Assembly (NCBI GenBank): GCA_021786195.1
Contig: JAJYNS010000106.1
Coordinates: forward strand, 48,001-112,000
DNA: 64,000 nt
DNA from: Actinomycetes bacterium
GTDB lineage: Bacteria > Actinomycetota > Acidimicrobiia > Acidimicrobiales > Bog-793
Direction: 5' to 3'
Shown here: positions 33,576-43,070 of the stretch, in pieces
Numbering within the stretch: the first letter of the stretch is position 1
Layout of the letters: every line of letters starts with the position of its first letter
Translations under genes and position numbers: made by a program
Notes under the pieces: generated by a model
What the model was told of the DNA's origin: nothing
What the model saw: the letters and a program-made list of their open reading frames with translations, nothing else
The model's database searches: none

Positions 33576-36209
33576 CTAGCCCGCCTCGAGCGCCGAGCGC
33601 AGGAGCGCGAGGGCCTCCTCGACGCGTCCCACGTCGCGGCCACCCGCCGTGGCGAGCTCCTCGCTGCCGCCGCCGCCACCGCCGACGGCTCGGGCAGCCT
33701 CGGCGACCAGGCTCCTCGCGTCGAGGCCCGATCCCCTCCGAGACGCCGCCACCAGAGCGACCCTGCCCGGGCCGCTGACGCCGACGAAGGCCACCGCCTC
33801 CACGCCGTCCTGGTCGCGCACCGCGAGCGCGAGCTCGCGCAGCTGGCCGGCGTCGAGCCCGTCGAGCCGGTCGGCGATCCTCGCCGCGCGAAACCGCTCG
33901 ACGACCGCCCGGGCCTCGTCCTTCACGCGCGACGCTCGCAGCACCCTCGCCTCGTCCTCGAGCTCTCGCTCGCGCTCGAGGTGGCGCAGCAGGGTGGGCT
34001 CGAGCTCGGAGGCGGAGGTCCGCAGCCTCGCGGCGAGGAGCTCGAGCGTCGCCTCCTGGGCGCGGATGCGCTCCAGCGAGGCCTCGCCGGTCGTCGCCTC
34101 GATCCGGCGCGTGTTGGCGCCGATCGAGGACTCCGAGACGATCCTCAGGGGTCCGATCATCCCGAGCGCGTGCACGTGGGTCCCGCCACAGAGCTCGACG
34201 GAGGCGGCTCCAGCCTCCACCACCCGCACGACCTCGCCGTACTTCTCGCCGAAGAACGCGACGGCCCCGGAGCGCTCGGCCTCGACCTTGGAGGTCTCGT
34301 AGACCCGGACGGGCTCGTCACGAAGGATCGCCGAGTTGACGAGGTCGTCCACCCGGGCGAGCTCTTCGCGAGTCAGCGCCGCGAAATGGCTGAAGTCGAA
34401 GCGGAGGCGGTCGGGGGCGACCAGGGACCCCTGCTGCTGGACGTGCTTGCCGAGCACCTCCCTGAGCGCCCAGTGGAGCAGGTGCGTCCCGGTGTGGTTC
34501 CTGCGGATCGCGTCCCTCCGGGCGGCGTCGACCGCGGCGCCGACCTCCTCCCCCGGCTCGAGGCCGCCCTCGGTGAGGTAGCCGGCGTGCACCACGACCC
34601 CTTCCGCCGAGCGGGTGGTGTCGAGCACGCGCATGCGCCCCGAGGCGGACTCGATGACCCCGGTGTCGCCGACCTGGCCACCCCCCTCCGGGTAGAAGGG
34701 GGTCGTGTCGAGCACCACGTCGACGAGCTCGGCACCGGCGGGCGGGGCCTCGCCTTCGGCGCTGCGCAGCCGGGCACCCTCAAGACGTCGCTCCACGGCG
34801 AGGACCCTGCCCTCGGCCGTCGTCGCCTCGTAGCCGACGAAGCGGGTCGGCCCGAACTCCTCGAGGACCTCCCGCCAGGTCCCCGCCGACGAGCCCCGGC
34901 CCTCCTCCGCCCGGGCCGCGCGGCGGGCGCGCTCACGCTGGCCGGCCATGGCGGCGTCGAAGCCGGCACGGTCGACCTCGACCCCTCGCTCGCGGGCGAG
35001 CTCCACGGTGAGGTCGATCGGGAACCCGTAGGTGTCGTGGAGCTTGAAGGCCACCTCGCCGGCGAGGCTGCCCGAGCCGCTCTCGAGCTCGGCGTCGAGC
35101 AGCTCGCTCCCCACCCGAAGCGTGCGCAGGAAGGCCTCCTCCTCGTGGGCCACGACGACCTCGACGAGGCCGCGGTCGTGGGCGAGCTTCGGATAGGCCT
35201 CGCCCATCACCTCGGCGACCGCCGCGACGAGCGGCGGCGCGGCGAGCGTGGAGGCGCCGAGGCGACGGGCGCGCAGCACGGCGCGGCGGATGAGGCGGCG
35301 GAGCACGTAGCCCCTTCCCTCGTTGGAGGGGAAGACGCCGTCGGAGACGAGGAAGGCGGCGGAGCGTGCATGGTCGGCGAGGATCCTGAGCGCCACGTCC
35401 GCCTCGGCGTCCTCGCCGTAGCGGCGCCCGCAGACCGACTCGGCGCGGGCGATCACGGGACGCAGCACGTCGGTCTCCCAGACCGAGGGCACGCCCTGCA
35501 GCACCGCGAGCAGCCGCTCCATCCCGGCGCCGGTGTCGATGTTCGGCCTCGGCAGCGGCGCGAGGGAGCCGTCCTGCTGCCGGTCGTACTGGGTGAAGAC
35601 GAGGTTCCAGACCTCTACGAAGCGCTCCTCGCCGCCCGAGGAGGGACCGCCGGGCGCGCCGTAGGCCTCGCCCCGGTCGAAGTAGACCTCCGAGCACGGC
35701 CCGCAGGGACCGGTCTCGCCCATCTCCCAGAAGTTGTCCTCACCCATGCGCTGGACTCGCCCGGCCGGCACGCCGACCTCCCCGGTCCAGATGCGCTCGG
35801 CCTCGTCGTCCTCCTCGTGGACCGTGACCCACAGCCGCTCGGGCTCGAGCCCGAGCTCGCCGGTGAGCAGGTCCCAGGCGAAGCGGATGGCCTCGCGCTT
35901 GAAGTAGTCGCCCCAGCTGAAGTTCCCGAGCATCTCGAAGAACGTGAGGTGGCGCGACGTCCTGCCGATCAGCTCGATGTCGTCGTGCTTGCCCCTGATG
36001 CGCACGCAGCGCTGGATCGTCGTCGCCCGCGAGTACGGAGGCGTCTCCTCCCCGAGGAAGTACGGGATGAACTGGTTCATCCCGGCGTTCGTGAACAGCG
36101 GGGCCCGCGGGTGGTGGGGGATCAGCCCCGCGGAGGGCACGGCGACGTGGCCACGCTCGACGAAAAAGCGCGTGAACGCGCTGCGCAGCTCCCCGGCCCC
36201 GATCGCCAT
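33576..36209 (-). CDS. alaS: alanyl-tRNA synthetase
   Basis: Class II synthetase with editing domain, 877 residues, full length. Catalytic-core marks: HPRAPLFTNAGMNQFIPYF, RIRGKHDDIELIGRTSRHLTFFEMLGNFSWGDYF and GETGPCGPCSEVYFD. The editing domain has HTGTHLLHWALREVLG and CGGTHVHALGMIG, giving the zinc-binding HxxxH and CxxxH. The ATG at 36209 has AGGAGGG eight bases upstream. Sixty-nine bases separate it from rarA. Confidence 0.96.
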   Translation of the reverse strand: MAIGAGELRSAFTRFFVERGHVAVPSAGLIPHHPRAPLFTNAGMNQFIPYFLGEETPPYSRATTIQRCVRIRGKHDDIELIGRTSRHLTFFEMLGNFSWGDYFKREAIRFAWDLLTGELGLEPERLWVTVHEEDDEAERIWTGEVGVPAGRVQRMGEDNFWEMGETGPCGPCSEVYFDRGEAYGAPGGPSSGGEERFVEVWNLVFTQYDRQQDGSLAPLPRPNIDTGAGMERLLAVLQGVPSVWETDVLRPVIARAESVCGRRYGEDAEADVALRILADHARSAAFLVSDGVFPSNEGRGYVLRRLIRRAVLRARRLGASTLAAPPLVAAVAEVMGEAYPKLAHDRGLVEVVVAHEEEAFLRTLRVGSELLDAELESGSGSLAGEVAFKLHDTYGFPIDLTVELARERGVEVDRAGFDAAMAGQRERARRAARAEEGRGSSAGTWREVLEEFGPTRFVGYEATTAEGRVLAVERRLEGARLRSAEGEAPPAGAELVDVVLDTTPFYPEGGGQVGDTGVIESASGRMRVLDTTRSAEGVVVHAGYLTEGGLEPGEEVGAAVDAARRDAIRRNHTGTHLLHWALREVLGKHVQQQGSLVAPDRLRFDFSHFAALTREELARVDDLVNSAILRDEPVRVYETSKVEAERSGAVAFFGEKYGEVVRVVEAGAASVELCGGTHVHALGMIGPLRIVSESSIGANTRRIEATTGEASLERIRAQEATLELLAARLRTSASELEPTLLRHLERERELEDEARVLRASRVKDEARAVVERFRAARIADRLDGLDAGQLRELALAVRDQDGVEAVAFVGVSGPGRVALVAASRRGSGLDARSLVAEAARAVGGGGGGSEELATAGGRDVGRVEEALALLRSALEAG

Positions 36210-36278
36210 CCCGCCAAGCCCTCCTGTCCCCGACTCCCCGCGGCCGGCCGCCCGAGCGGCTCGCCGCCGGACGTCCTA

Positions 36279-37634
36279 CTAGCCCGACGCCGAGCCGCCG
36301 GGCCCGAGCTCGGCTCCCGACGCCCTCAGGCGTGCCAGGCGCTCCGCCACCTCGGCCTCGGCACCGTGGCGGGACGGTTCGTAGTAGCGCGTGCCGGCCA
36401 GCTCCTCGGGCAGGTACCGAGCCTCGACCCAGCCCCTCGGGTCGTCGTGAGGATACTCGTAGCCGGTCCCGTGCCCGAGCGACGCCGCGCCCTGGTAGTG
36501 GGCGTCGCGGAGGCTCGCCGGGACCGCGCCGAGGGGCTTGGAGGCGACGTCCTCCTGGGCCCGCCAGAGCGCGACCGCCGTCCGGTTGGACTTCGGGGCA
36601 CAGGCCAGGTGGACGACCGCCTGCGCGAGGTTGAGGGCGGCCTCCGGCAGCCCGACCCGCTCGAGCGCGCTCGCCGCCGCCTCGGCGACGAGCAGCGACG
36701 TGGGGTCCGCCATGCCGATGTCCTCGCTCGCGAGGATCACCAGCCGGCGAGCGACGAAGCGGGGGTCCTCCCCCGCCGCGAGCAGGCGCGCCAGCCAGTA
36801 GACCCCGGCGTCGGCGTCCGAGCCACGGATCGACTTGATGAGCGCCGACGCGATGTCGTAGTGCTCGTCACGCCCGTGGCGCAGCGCCCTCGTCGTGCGA
36901 GCCGCCTCGGCGTGCTCGATCGTCACGTGGGGCGGCCCGGGCGCGCCGGAGCCCCGGGCGAGCGCCAGCGCGACCTCGACCGTCGTCAGCAGGGCCCGAG
37001 CGTCGCCCTCGGCGAGGTCGACGCAGGCAGAGAGCGCGTCGGGATCGACCGTCGCCCCCTCCGCCGCGGCGGCACGGTTCGCGAGCGCCGCCAGGTCCTC
37101 CCTCGAGAGCGGCTCGAAGCGCCACAGGGTCGAGCGTGACAGCAACGGCCCGTTGAGCGAGAAGAAGGGGTTCTCCGTCGTGGCGCCGAGGAGCACGACC
37201 GTGCCGTCCTCGACCCCCGGCAGGAGCGCGTCCTGCTGGGAACGGCTGAAGCGGTGGATCTCGTCGAGGAACAGGATCGTGCCCCTACCCTCGGCGCCGA
37301 GCCGGCGGCGCGACTCGTCGAGGACCGCCCGCACCTCGGCGACCCCGGCGCTCACCGCCGACAGCTGCACGAAGGCCTTCTCGGTCCTCGCCGCGGCAAG
37401 ACGGGCGACGGTCGTCTTCCCCGACCCGGGCGGTCCGAAGAAGACGGCGGAGGAGAGGCGGTCCTGCTCGATCAGCACCCTGAGCGGCGCCCCGGGCCCG
37501 AGGAGGTGCCGCTGGCCGACGACCTCGTCGAGGCTGCGAGGCCGCATCCTCGCGGCCAGCGGCGCCCGGCGGGCGAGCTCTACGTCGGCGGCGGCGTCGA
37601 AGAGGTCGGGCCCCCTCCTGCCCCGGGTGGTCAC
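36279..37634 (-). CDS. rarA: replication-associated AAA+ ATPase RarA (MgsA)
   Basis: Clamp-loader-like ATPase acting at stalled replication forks. Walker A FFGPPGSGKTTVARL, Walker B ILFLDEIHRFSRSQQD, sensor LLGATTENPFFSLN, and the C-terminal RarA segments ALIKSIRGSDADAGVYWLARLL and ASEDIGMADP. About 30 residues precede the AAA+ core. 451 residues. The GTG at 37634 overlaps the aspS stop (GTGA). Confidence 0.94.
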   Translation of the reverse strand: MTTRGRRGPDLFDAAADVELARRAPLAARMRPRSLDEVVGQRHLLGPGAPLRVLIEQDRLSSAVFFGPPGSGKTTVARLAAARTEKAFVQLSAVSAGVAEVRAVLDESRRRLGAEGRGTILFLDEIHRFSRSQQDALLPGVEDGTVVLLGATTENPFFSLNGPLLSRSTLWRFEPLSREDLAALANRAAAAEGATVDPDALSACVDLAEGDARALLTTVEVALALARGSGAPGPPHVTIEHAEAARTTRALRHGRDEHYDIASALIKSIRGSDADAGVYWLARLLAAGEDPRFVARRLVILASEDIGMADPTSLLVAEAAASALERVGLPEAALNLAQAVVHLACAPKSNRTAVALWRAQEDVASKPLGAVPASLRDAHYQGAASLGHGTGYEYPHDDPRGWVEARYLPEELAGTRYYEPSRHGAEAEVAERLARLRASGAELGPGGSASG

Positions 37635-39379
37635 CCCACGATCTTGATGCCGAGCTCGGCGAGCTGGCGCGCGCCGAGCGGACCCGGCGCCCCGGTCATG
37701 GGATCGGCGCCGGACTGGGTCTTCGGGAACGCGATGACCTCCCTGATGTTCTCCTCGCCCGCAAGGAGCGCGACCAGGCGGTCGATGCCGAAGGCGAAAC
37801 CCCCGTGGGGCGGCGCGCCGTACCGGAACGCGCCGAGGAGGAACCCGAAGCGCGCCTCGACCTCGTCGTCCCCCATGCCCAAGGCCGAGAAGACCCGGCG
37901 CTGCACGTCGGCCCTGTGGATCCGGATGCTCCCCGAGCCGAGCTCCCAGCCGTTGAGGACGAGGTCGTAGGAGAGGGCTCGGACGGCGAGCGGGTCGGTC
38001 TCGAGCAGCTCGAGGTCCTCGGGGTTCGGCATCGTGAAGGGATGGTGCGCCGCCTGGGGCCGCCCCAGCTCGTCGACGCCGTCGAAGAGCGGGAAGTCGA
38101 CGATCCAGGCGAAGCGCAGGCCGCCGGTCCCGACGGCGGGTCGGGCGAGGTCGAGACGGAGCTGGCCGAGCACCTCGCAGGAGCGGCGGTGCTCGCCGGC
38201 GACGAGCAGCACGAGATCGCCGGCGGCGGCGCCGCAGGCGGCGAGGACGCCGGAGCGCTCGCCATGGGACAGGTACTTGCCGACGGGCGAGTCGACCTCG
38301 AGCGCCCCGGGCCCGTCGCCGGGGACGACCCGCATCCAGACGAGGCCGGCGGCGCCAAGCGCCTTCGCCCGTTCGACCAGCGAGTCGAGCCGAGCACGCC
38401 CGGTCGAGGCCCCACCCGGGTGCACGATCGCCTTGACGCTCGCCGCCCTGAGCGCCTTCAGCTCGCTCGCCCTGAGCACGCCGGAGACGTCGGTGATCTC
38501 CATGCCAAAGCGCAGGTCGGGCTTGTCCGAGCCGTAGCGGGCGATCGCCTCCGCCCAGGTCATCTGGTCGAACTCCGGCGGCCGCTGGCCCGTGACCGCC
38601 TCTGCCGCCTCCTTCACGGCCTCGGTCACGAACGCCCGGACGTCGGTCTCCCCGACGAAGGAGGCCTCGAGGTCGAGCTGGGTGAACTCGAACTGGCGGT
38701 CGGCCCGCAGGTCCTCGTCCCTCAGGCAGCGGGCGATCTGGTAGTAGCGGTCGACTCCGCCCACCATCGAGAGCTGCTTCGCTATCTGCGGGCTCTGCGG
38801 TAGGGCATAGAAGCTGCCGTGCTGCAGTCGCGACGGCACGACGAACTCTCTCGCTCCCTCGGGCGTCGGGGTCCACAGCAGCGGCGTCTCGATCTCGACG
38901 AAGCCGAGCCGCTCCATCGCCCTCCTGAGGGCCGAGTTGACCGAGGCGCGCAGCCTCAGGTTGCGCTGCATCCGAGCGCTGCGCAGGTCCACGTAGCGGT
39001 ACTTGAGGCGCACGGCCTCGTCGACCTCGGCGTGGCCGTCGAGCACGAACGGCGGCGGCTCGGCCGCATTGAGCACCTCGAGCTTGCAGTCGGCGAGCTC
39101 CACCTCGCCGGTCGAGAGCGAGGGGTTCGCCGTGCCCTCCGGCCGCAGCCTCACCGTCCCGCTCACCTTGACGACGTGCTCCGGTCGGGCGGCGTCGGCG
39201 CGGGCGACCACGCACTGCACGACGCCGGTGTGGTCCCGCACGTCGAGGAAGGCGAGATGCTCGCCGTGCTCCCTCCGGCGCGCGACCCAGCCGCAGACCG
39301 ACACCTCCCTCCCGGCGTCGGCCGCGCGCAGCGTGCCGCAGTAGCTCGTCCGCATCCCCGCCGGCCTCGGATCTGTCAT
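37631..39379 (-). CDS. aspS: aspartyl-tRNA synthetase
   Basis: Class IIb synthetase. N-terminal OB-fold anticodon domain (VCGWVARRREHGEHLAFLDVRD), catalytic motif 2 region RCLRDEDLRADRQFEFTQLD, a GAD-type insertion, and motif 3 FAFGIDRLVALLAG. Whether it also charges tRNA-Asn cannot be decided here. 582 residues. The ATG at 39379 overlaps the hisS stop (ATGA). Confidence 0.96.
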   Translation of the reverse strand: MTDPRPAGMRTSYCGTLRAADAGREVSVCGWVARRREHGEHLAFLDVRDHTGVVQCVVARADAARPEHVVKVSGTVRLRPEGTANPSLSTGEVELADCKLEVLNAAEPPPFVLDGHAEVDEAVRLKYRYVDLRSARMQRNLRLRASVNSALRRAMERLGFVEIETPLLWTPTPEGAREFVVPSRLQHGSFYALPQSPQIAKQLSMVGGVDRYYQIARCLRDEDLRADRQFEFTQLDLEASFVGETDVRAFVTEAVKEAAEAVTGQRPPEFDQMTWAEAIARYGSDKPDLRFGMEITDVSGVLRASELKALRAASVKAIVHPGGASTGRARLDSLVERAKALGAAGLVWMRVVPGDGPGALEVDSPVGKYLSHGERSGVLAACGAAAGDLVLLVAGEHRRSCEVLGQLRLDLARPAVGTGGLRFAWIVDFPLFDGVDELGRPQAAHHPFTMPNPEDLELLETDPLAVRALSYDLVLNGWELGSGSIRIHRADVQRRVFSALGMGDDEVEARFGFLLGAFRYGAPPHGGFAFGIDRLVALLAGEENIREVIAFPKTQSGADPMTGAPGPLGARQLAELGIKIVG

Positions 39380-40677
39380 CGCAACCAGCCTGACACGGCG
39401 GCGAGGAGGTCCTGCCGGCCCACTCGGCGCTGCTCGGCGCCGGGGCCCTCGGCCGCGTCGGCTTCGCCCGGGCCGGCCACCGAGTCGCGGCGAAGGCTCC
39501 TCAGCGTCACCGTCCCCGTCGCCTCCTCGTCGGGCCCGACGATCACCGCGAGGCGCGCGCCCGAACGGTCGGCCTGGCGCAGCTGGGCCTTGAGCGACCG
39601 GTCGTCGAAGGCACGGGTCGTGGAGACCCCCGCGCGGCGCAGCTCGTCGGCGAGGAGCGTGGCCGCGCGCCCGCCCAGGAGGTCGACGACGAAGACCTGC
39701 GGCACGCCGGTGCCCAGGTCGGCCAGCTCCTCGGCCTCGCAGGCGAGCAGGATGCGCTCGACGCCCGTCCCGAAGCCGATCCCGGGCGTGGGCGGCCCGC
39801 CGAGCGCTTCGGCCAGCCCGTCGTAGCGGCCTCCCCCACCGAGGCCGTTCTGCGCCGAGTCGAGCGCAGTCGCCGCGAACTCGAAGGTGGTGCGCGTGTA
39901 GTAATCGAGACCCCTCACGAGCGTGTGGTCGTGCCGCCAGGGGATGCCAAGGGCGTCGAGCCCGCTCGTCACCCGCCCGAAGTGGTCCCGGCACGGTCCG
40001 CACAGCGCGTCGGCGAGCCTCGGCGCAGCTTCGGCGACGAGCCGGCACTCTGGCTTCTTGCAGTCGAGGACCCTGAGAGGGTTGCGGGAGTAGCGCAGGC
40101 GGTGCTCGGCGCACAGCTCGGCGCTTCGTGACTCGAGGTAGCCGGCGAGCAGGGCCCGGTAGGCGGGCATGCACGCGCCGTCGCCCATCGAGCTCAGCTT
40201 CAGCTCGAGGCGCCTCAGCCCGAGCGCGCGGTAGAAGGTGGCGAGCAGCCCGATCACCTCGACGTCGAGCTCGGGGTCCGCCGAGCCGAGCGCCTCCGCA
40301 CCGAGCTGGTGGTGCTGCCGGTAGCGGCCGGCCTGGGGGTGCTCGTAGCGGAACGCGGGCGTCAGGTACCAGCACCGCCACGGCAGAGGCGGCCGGTGCT
40401 GGACGTAGGCCCGCACCACCGAGGCGGTCCCCTCGGGGCGCAGCGCGAGCGACCTCCCGCCTTTGTCCTCGAAGACGTACATCTCCTTCGTGACGACCTC
40501 GGACTCCTCGCCGACCCCTCGACGGAAGACCCCGACGTCTTCGAACATCGGGCTGACCACGAGCTCGTAGCCGAACAGTCCCACGGTCCGCCCGAAGCGG
40601 GAGACGACGGCCGCGAAGCGTGCGCCCTCTTCCCCGAGCACATCCCGGGTGCCGATCGGCGCCTTGAAGGCGCTCAC
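39376..40677 (-). CDS. hisS: histidyl-tRNA synthetase
   Basis: Class IIa synthetase. Family marks: APIGTRDVLGEEG, LRPEGTASVVRAY (motif 2 region), RYEHPQAGRYRQHHQ, the histidine-binding VRGLDYYTRTTFEF, and GIGFGTGVERILL (motif 3), followed by the anticodon-binding domain. A low-complexity acidic stretch lies near the C-terminus. 433 residues. The GTG at 40677 overlaps the relA stop (GTGA); the relA-hisS-aspS order is common in bacteria. Confidence 0.96.
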   Translation of the reverse strand: MSAFKAPIGTRDVLGEEGARFAAVVSRFGRTVGLFGYELVVSPMFEDVGVFRRGVGEESEVVTKEMYVFEDKGGRSLALRPEGTASVVRAYVQHRPPLPWRCWYLTPAFRYEHPQAGRYRQHHQLGAEALGSADPELDVEVIGLLATFYRALGLRRLELKLSSMGDGACMPAYRALLAGYLESRSAELCAEHRLRYSRNPLRVLDCKKPECRLVAEAAPRLADALCGPCRDHFGRVTSGLDALGIPWRHDHTLVRGLDYYTRTTFEFAATALDSAQNGLGGGGRYDGLAEALGGPPTPGIGFGTGVERILLACEAEELADLGTGVPQVFVVDLLGGRAATLLADELRRAGVSTTRAFDDRSLKAQLRQADRSGARLAVIVGPDEEATGTVTLRSLRRDSVAGPGEADAAEGPGAEQRRVGRQDLLAAVSGWLR

Positions 40678-42989
40678 CTCGAGGCGAGCTGCCTGGCCCC
40701 GCCCCTGCCCGGCAGGATCCGGTAGGCGTCGTAGACGCCCTCCAGCTGGCGGATCGCCCCGAGCAGCGAGTCGAGGTGCGCCGCGTCGGCGAGCTCGCAC
40801 TCGAAGCGCATGCGCGCGACCCTATCCGCGCCCGACTGGGAGGAGGAGGAGAGGATCGTGACGTGGTGCTCGGCGAGCACGTGCGCGACGTCGGCGAGCA
40901 GCTGGGAGCGGTCAAGGCTCTTGATCTCGATGGCGGCGACGAACACGCCCGTCCTGTCGGCGTCCCACTCCACCTCGATCAGGCGCTCTCCGTCCCGCCC
41001 GGCGAGCGAGAGCGCGTTCACGCAGCCGACCCGGTGGACCGAGACGCCCCGGCCCCGGGTCACGAAGCCGATGATCTCGTCACCGGGGACCGGGGTGCAG
41101 CAGCCGGACAGGCGCACCATGACGTCGTCCAGGCCCTCGACGTAGATCCCCGCCGACCCCGGACGCCGGGACCGGGCGCGCCGCGGCTGGAAGGCCGTCG
41201 TAGGGAGCTGCACGCCGGGCCCGAGCCCGTCGCGCTGCAGCCGCTGGACGACGGCGCGCGCCGAGGTGTGGCCCTCGCCCACCGCGGCATAGAGGGCGTC
41301 GAGGTCTGCGAAGCCGAGACCGGTCGCCACCTCGACCAAGGTCGCGGAGCCCGAGAGCTTCTGCGCAGGGAGGCCCTCCCGGCGCAGCGCCTTCAGCACC
41401 TCCTCGCGCCCGCTCTCGATCGCGTCCTCTCGGCGCTCCCTCGAGAACCACTGGCGGATCTTGTTGCGAGCACGGGGCGAGACGACGATCTTCAGCCAGT
41501 CTCGCGACGGCCCGGCCCCCGGCACCTTGGAGGTGAAGATCTCGACCGTGTCGCCCGACTGGAGCTTGGCGTCGAGCGGCACCAGCCGGCCGTTGAGCCG
41601 GGCTCCCACGCAGCGGTGGCCGACCTCGGTGTGGATCGCGTAGGCGAAGTCGATCGGCGTCGCTCCGGCGGGGAGCGTCACGATCTCCCCCTTCGGCGTG
41701 AAGATGTAGACCTCGTCCTGCTCGAGGTCGAGCTTCAGGTTCTCGAGGAACTCGATCGGGTCGGGGGTGTCGCGCTCCCAGTCGACGATGCGCTGGAGCC
41801 ATTGCATGTCCTCGGTCGAATGGCTGGCACCGCCGTGGCCGAGGCGCTCTTTGTAGTCCCAGTGCGCGGCGATGCCGTACTCGGCGCGCCGGTGCATCTC
41901 CTGGGTCCGTATCTGGATCTCGAGCGGCTTGCCCCGTGGACCGACGACCGTGGTGTGGAGTGACTGGTAGAGGTTGAACTTCGGGGAGTTGATGTAGTCC
42001 TTGAACCGGCCCTGGACCGGCGGCCACAGCGCGTGCACGGAGCCGAGCGCCGCCCAGCAGTCCTTCTCCGTCTCGAGGATGATGCGGATCGCGACGAGGT
42101 CGTAGATCTCGTCGAACTCCTTGCCGCGCAGCACCATCTTCTCGTAGATGCTCCACAGGTGCTTCGGCCTGCCCGTGACCTGCGCGTCGATGCCGAGAGC
42201 CGCGAGGCGGCCGCGCAGCACGTCGATCACCTGGGCGAGCTCGCTCTCCCGCCTCGGCGCGCGGGTCGCGACCATCTGCGCGATCTCGGCGTAGCGCTTG
42301 GGGTGCAGCGCACGGAAGGAGAGGTCCTCGAGCTGCCACTTCACCTCCTGGATCCCGAGGCGGTGCGCGAGCGGCGCGTAGATGTCGAGGGTCTGCTGGG
42401 CCGTGCGCCGCTGCTTCCACTCCGGCATGGCATCGAGCGTGCGCATGTTGTGCAGCCGGTCGGCGAGCTTGATGACGAGGACCCGCCAGTCCTTCGCCAT
42501 TGCGACGAGCATCTTGCGGACCGTCGCGGCCTGCTGGGCCTCCCGCGAGGAGAAGTGCAGCCGGTCGAGCTTGGTCACTCCGTCGACGATCGCCGCCACT
42601 GTCGGCCCGAACGACGACTCGATCTCGCCCAGGCCGGTGTCGGTGTCCTCGACGACGTCGTGCAGCAGGGCGGCCGCGACGCTCGTCGCGTCGAGGCCGA
42701 GCTCGGCGACGATCCTCGCGACGGCCACGCAGTGGGTGACGTAGGGCTCGCCCGAGAGCCTCCGCTGGCCCTCGTGCGCCAGCGCCGCGAGCGCGTACGC
42801 GTCCTTGACGATCCCGACGTCCTCGCCGGGACGGTGCGCCTCGAGCACCTCGAGCAGCGGCTCGAGGCCGGAGCCCTCCCCCGCCGCGTCCGACTCGCTC
42901 CCGGCCGCTCCCGCCGACCCGGTGGCCGGCGCCTCGGGCCGGCGGCCCAACGGGGACCCGCCCGCTGTCACAGGGTCGGCCACGGCCAT
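40674..42989 (-). CDS. relA: bifunctional (p)ppGpp synthetase/hydrolase
   Basis: Stringent-response enzyme of the long RSH type, 771 residues. The hydrolase HD domain is intact (AAALLHDVVEDTDT), with the synthetase domain (GRPKHLWSIYEKM, FDEIYDLVAIRII, YQSLHTTVVGP), a TGS domain (VYIFTPKGEIVTLPAGATPIDFAYAIHTEVG) and a C-terminal ACT domain. About 45 Ala/Gly-rich residues precede the HD domain. ATG at 42989, five bases after a TACCCT -10 box. First gene of the long minus-strand block down to the DUF151 gene. Confidence 0.96.
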   Translation of the reverse strand: MAVADPVTAGGSPLGRRPEAPATGSAGAAGSESDAAGEGSGLEPLLEVLEAHRPGEDVGIVKDAYALAALAHEGQRRLSGEPYVTHCVAVARIVAELGLDATSVAAALLHDVVEDTDTGLGEIESSFGPTVAAIVDGVTKLDRLHFSSREAQQAATVRKMLVAMAKDWRVLVIKLADRLHNMRTLDAMPEWKQRRTAQQTLDIYAPLAHRLGIQEVKWQLEDLSFRALHPKRYAEIAQMVATRAPRRESELAQVIDVLRGRLAALGIDAQVTGRPKHLWSIYEKMVLRGKEFDEIYDLVAIRIILETEKDCWAALGSVHALWPPVQGRFKDYINSPKFNLYQSLHTTVVGPRGKPLEIQIRTQEMHRRAEYGIAAHWDYKERLGHGGASHSTEDMQWLQRIVDWERDTPDPIEFLENLKLDLEQDEVYIFTPKGEIVTLPAGATPIDFAYAIHTEVGHRCVGARLNGRLVPLDAKLQSGDTVEIFTSKVPGAGPSRDWLKIVVSPRARNKIRQWFSRERREDAIESGREEVLKALRREGLPAQKLSGSATLVEVATGLGFADLDALYAAVGEGHTSARAVVQRLQRDGLGPGVQLPTTAFQPRRARSRRPGSAGIYVEGLDDVMVRLSGCCTPVPGDEIIGFVTRGRGVSVHRVGCVNALSLAGRDGERLIEVEWDADRTGVFVAAIEIKSLDRSQLLADVAHVLAEHHVTILSSSSQSGADRVARMRFECELADAAHLDSLLGAIRQLEGVYDAYRILPGRGGARQLASR

Positions 42990-42994
42990 GCTCA

Positions 42995-43000
42995 AGGGTA
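42995..43000 (-). promoter_or_regulatory. leaderless -10 box of the relA operon
   Basis: TACCCT with five bases to the relA ATG, so relA would be translated from an mRNA with essentially no leader. Confidence 0.6.
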
Positions 43001-43056
43001 CCGCCGCAGGCCCTTCTGCCTGCGCCCGGGGCGCCGGGGGGCGCCGGGGGGGAGGG

Positions 43057-43062
43057 TAGGCT
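43057..43062 (+). promoter_or_regulatory. leaderless -10 box of the exported-protein gene at 43071
   Basis: TAGGCT with eight bases to the ATG at 43071. Confidence 0.55.
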
Positions 43063-43070
43063 CCCGGCGG

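Noticed and set aside
33000-37139. A 1379-codon open frame on plus, antisense to ruvX, alaS and rarA
   Set aside because: It lies exactly opposite recognised genes, and its translation is Arg/Asp/Gly-rich without any domain. With nearly all third positions G or C, stop codons are rare in antisense frames.
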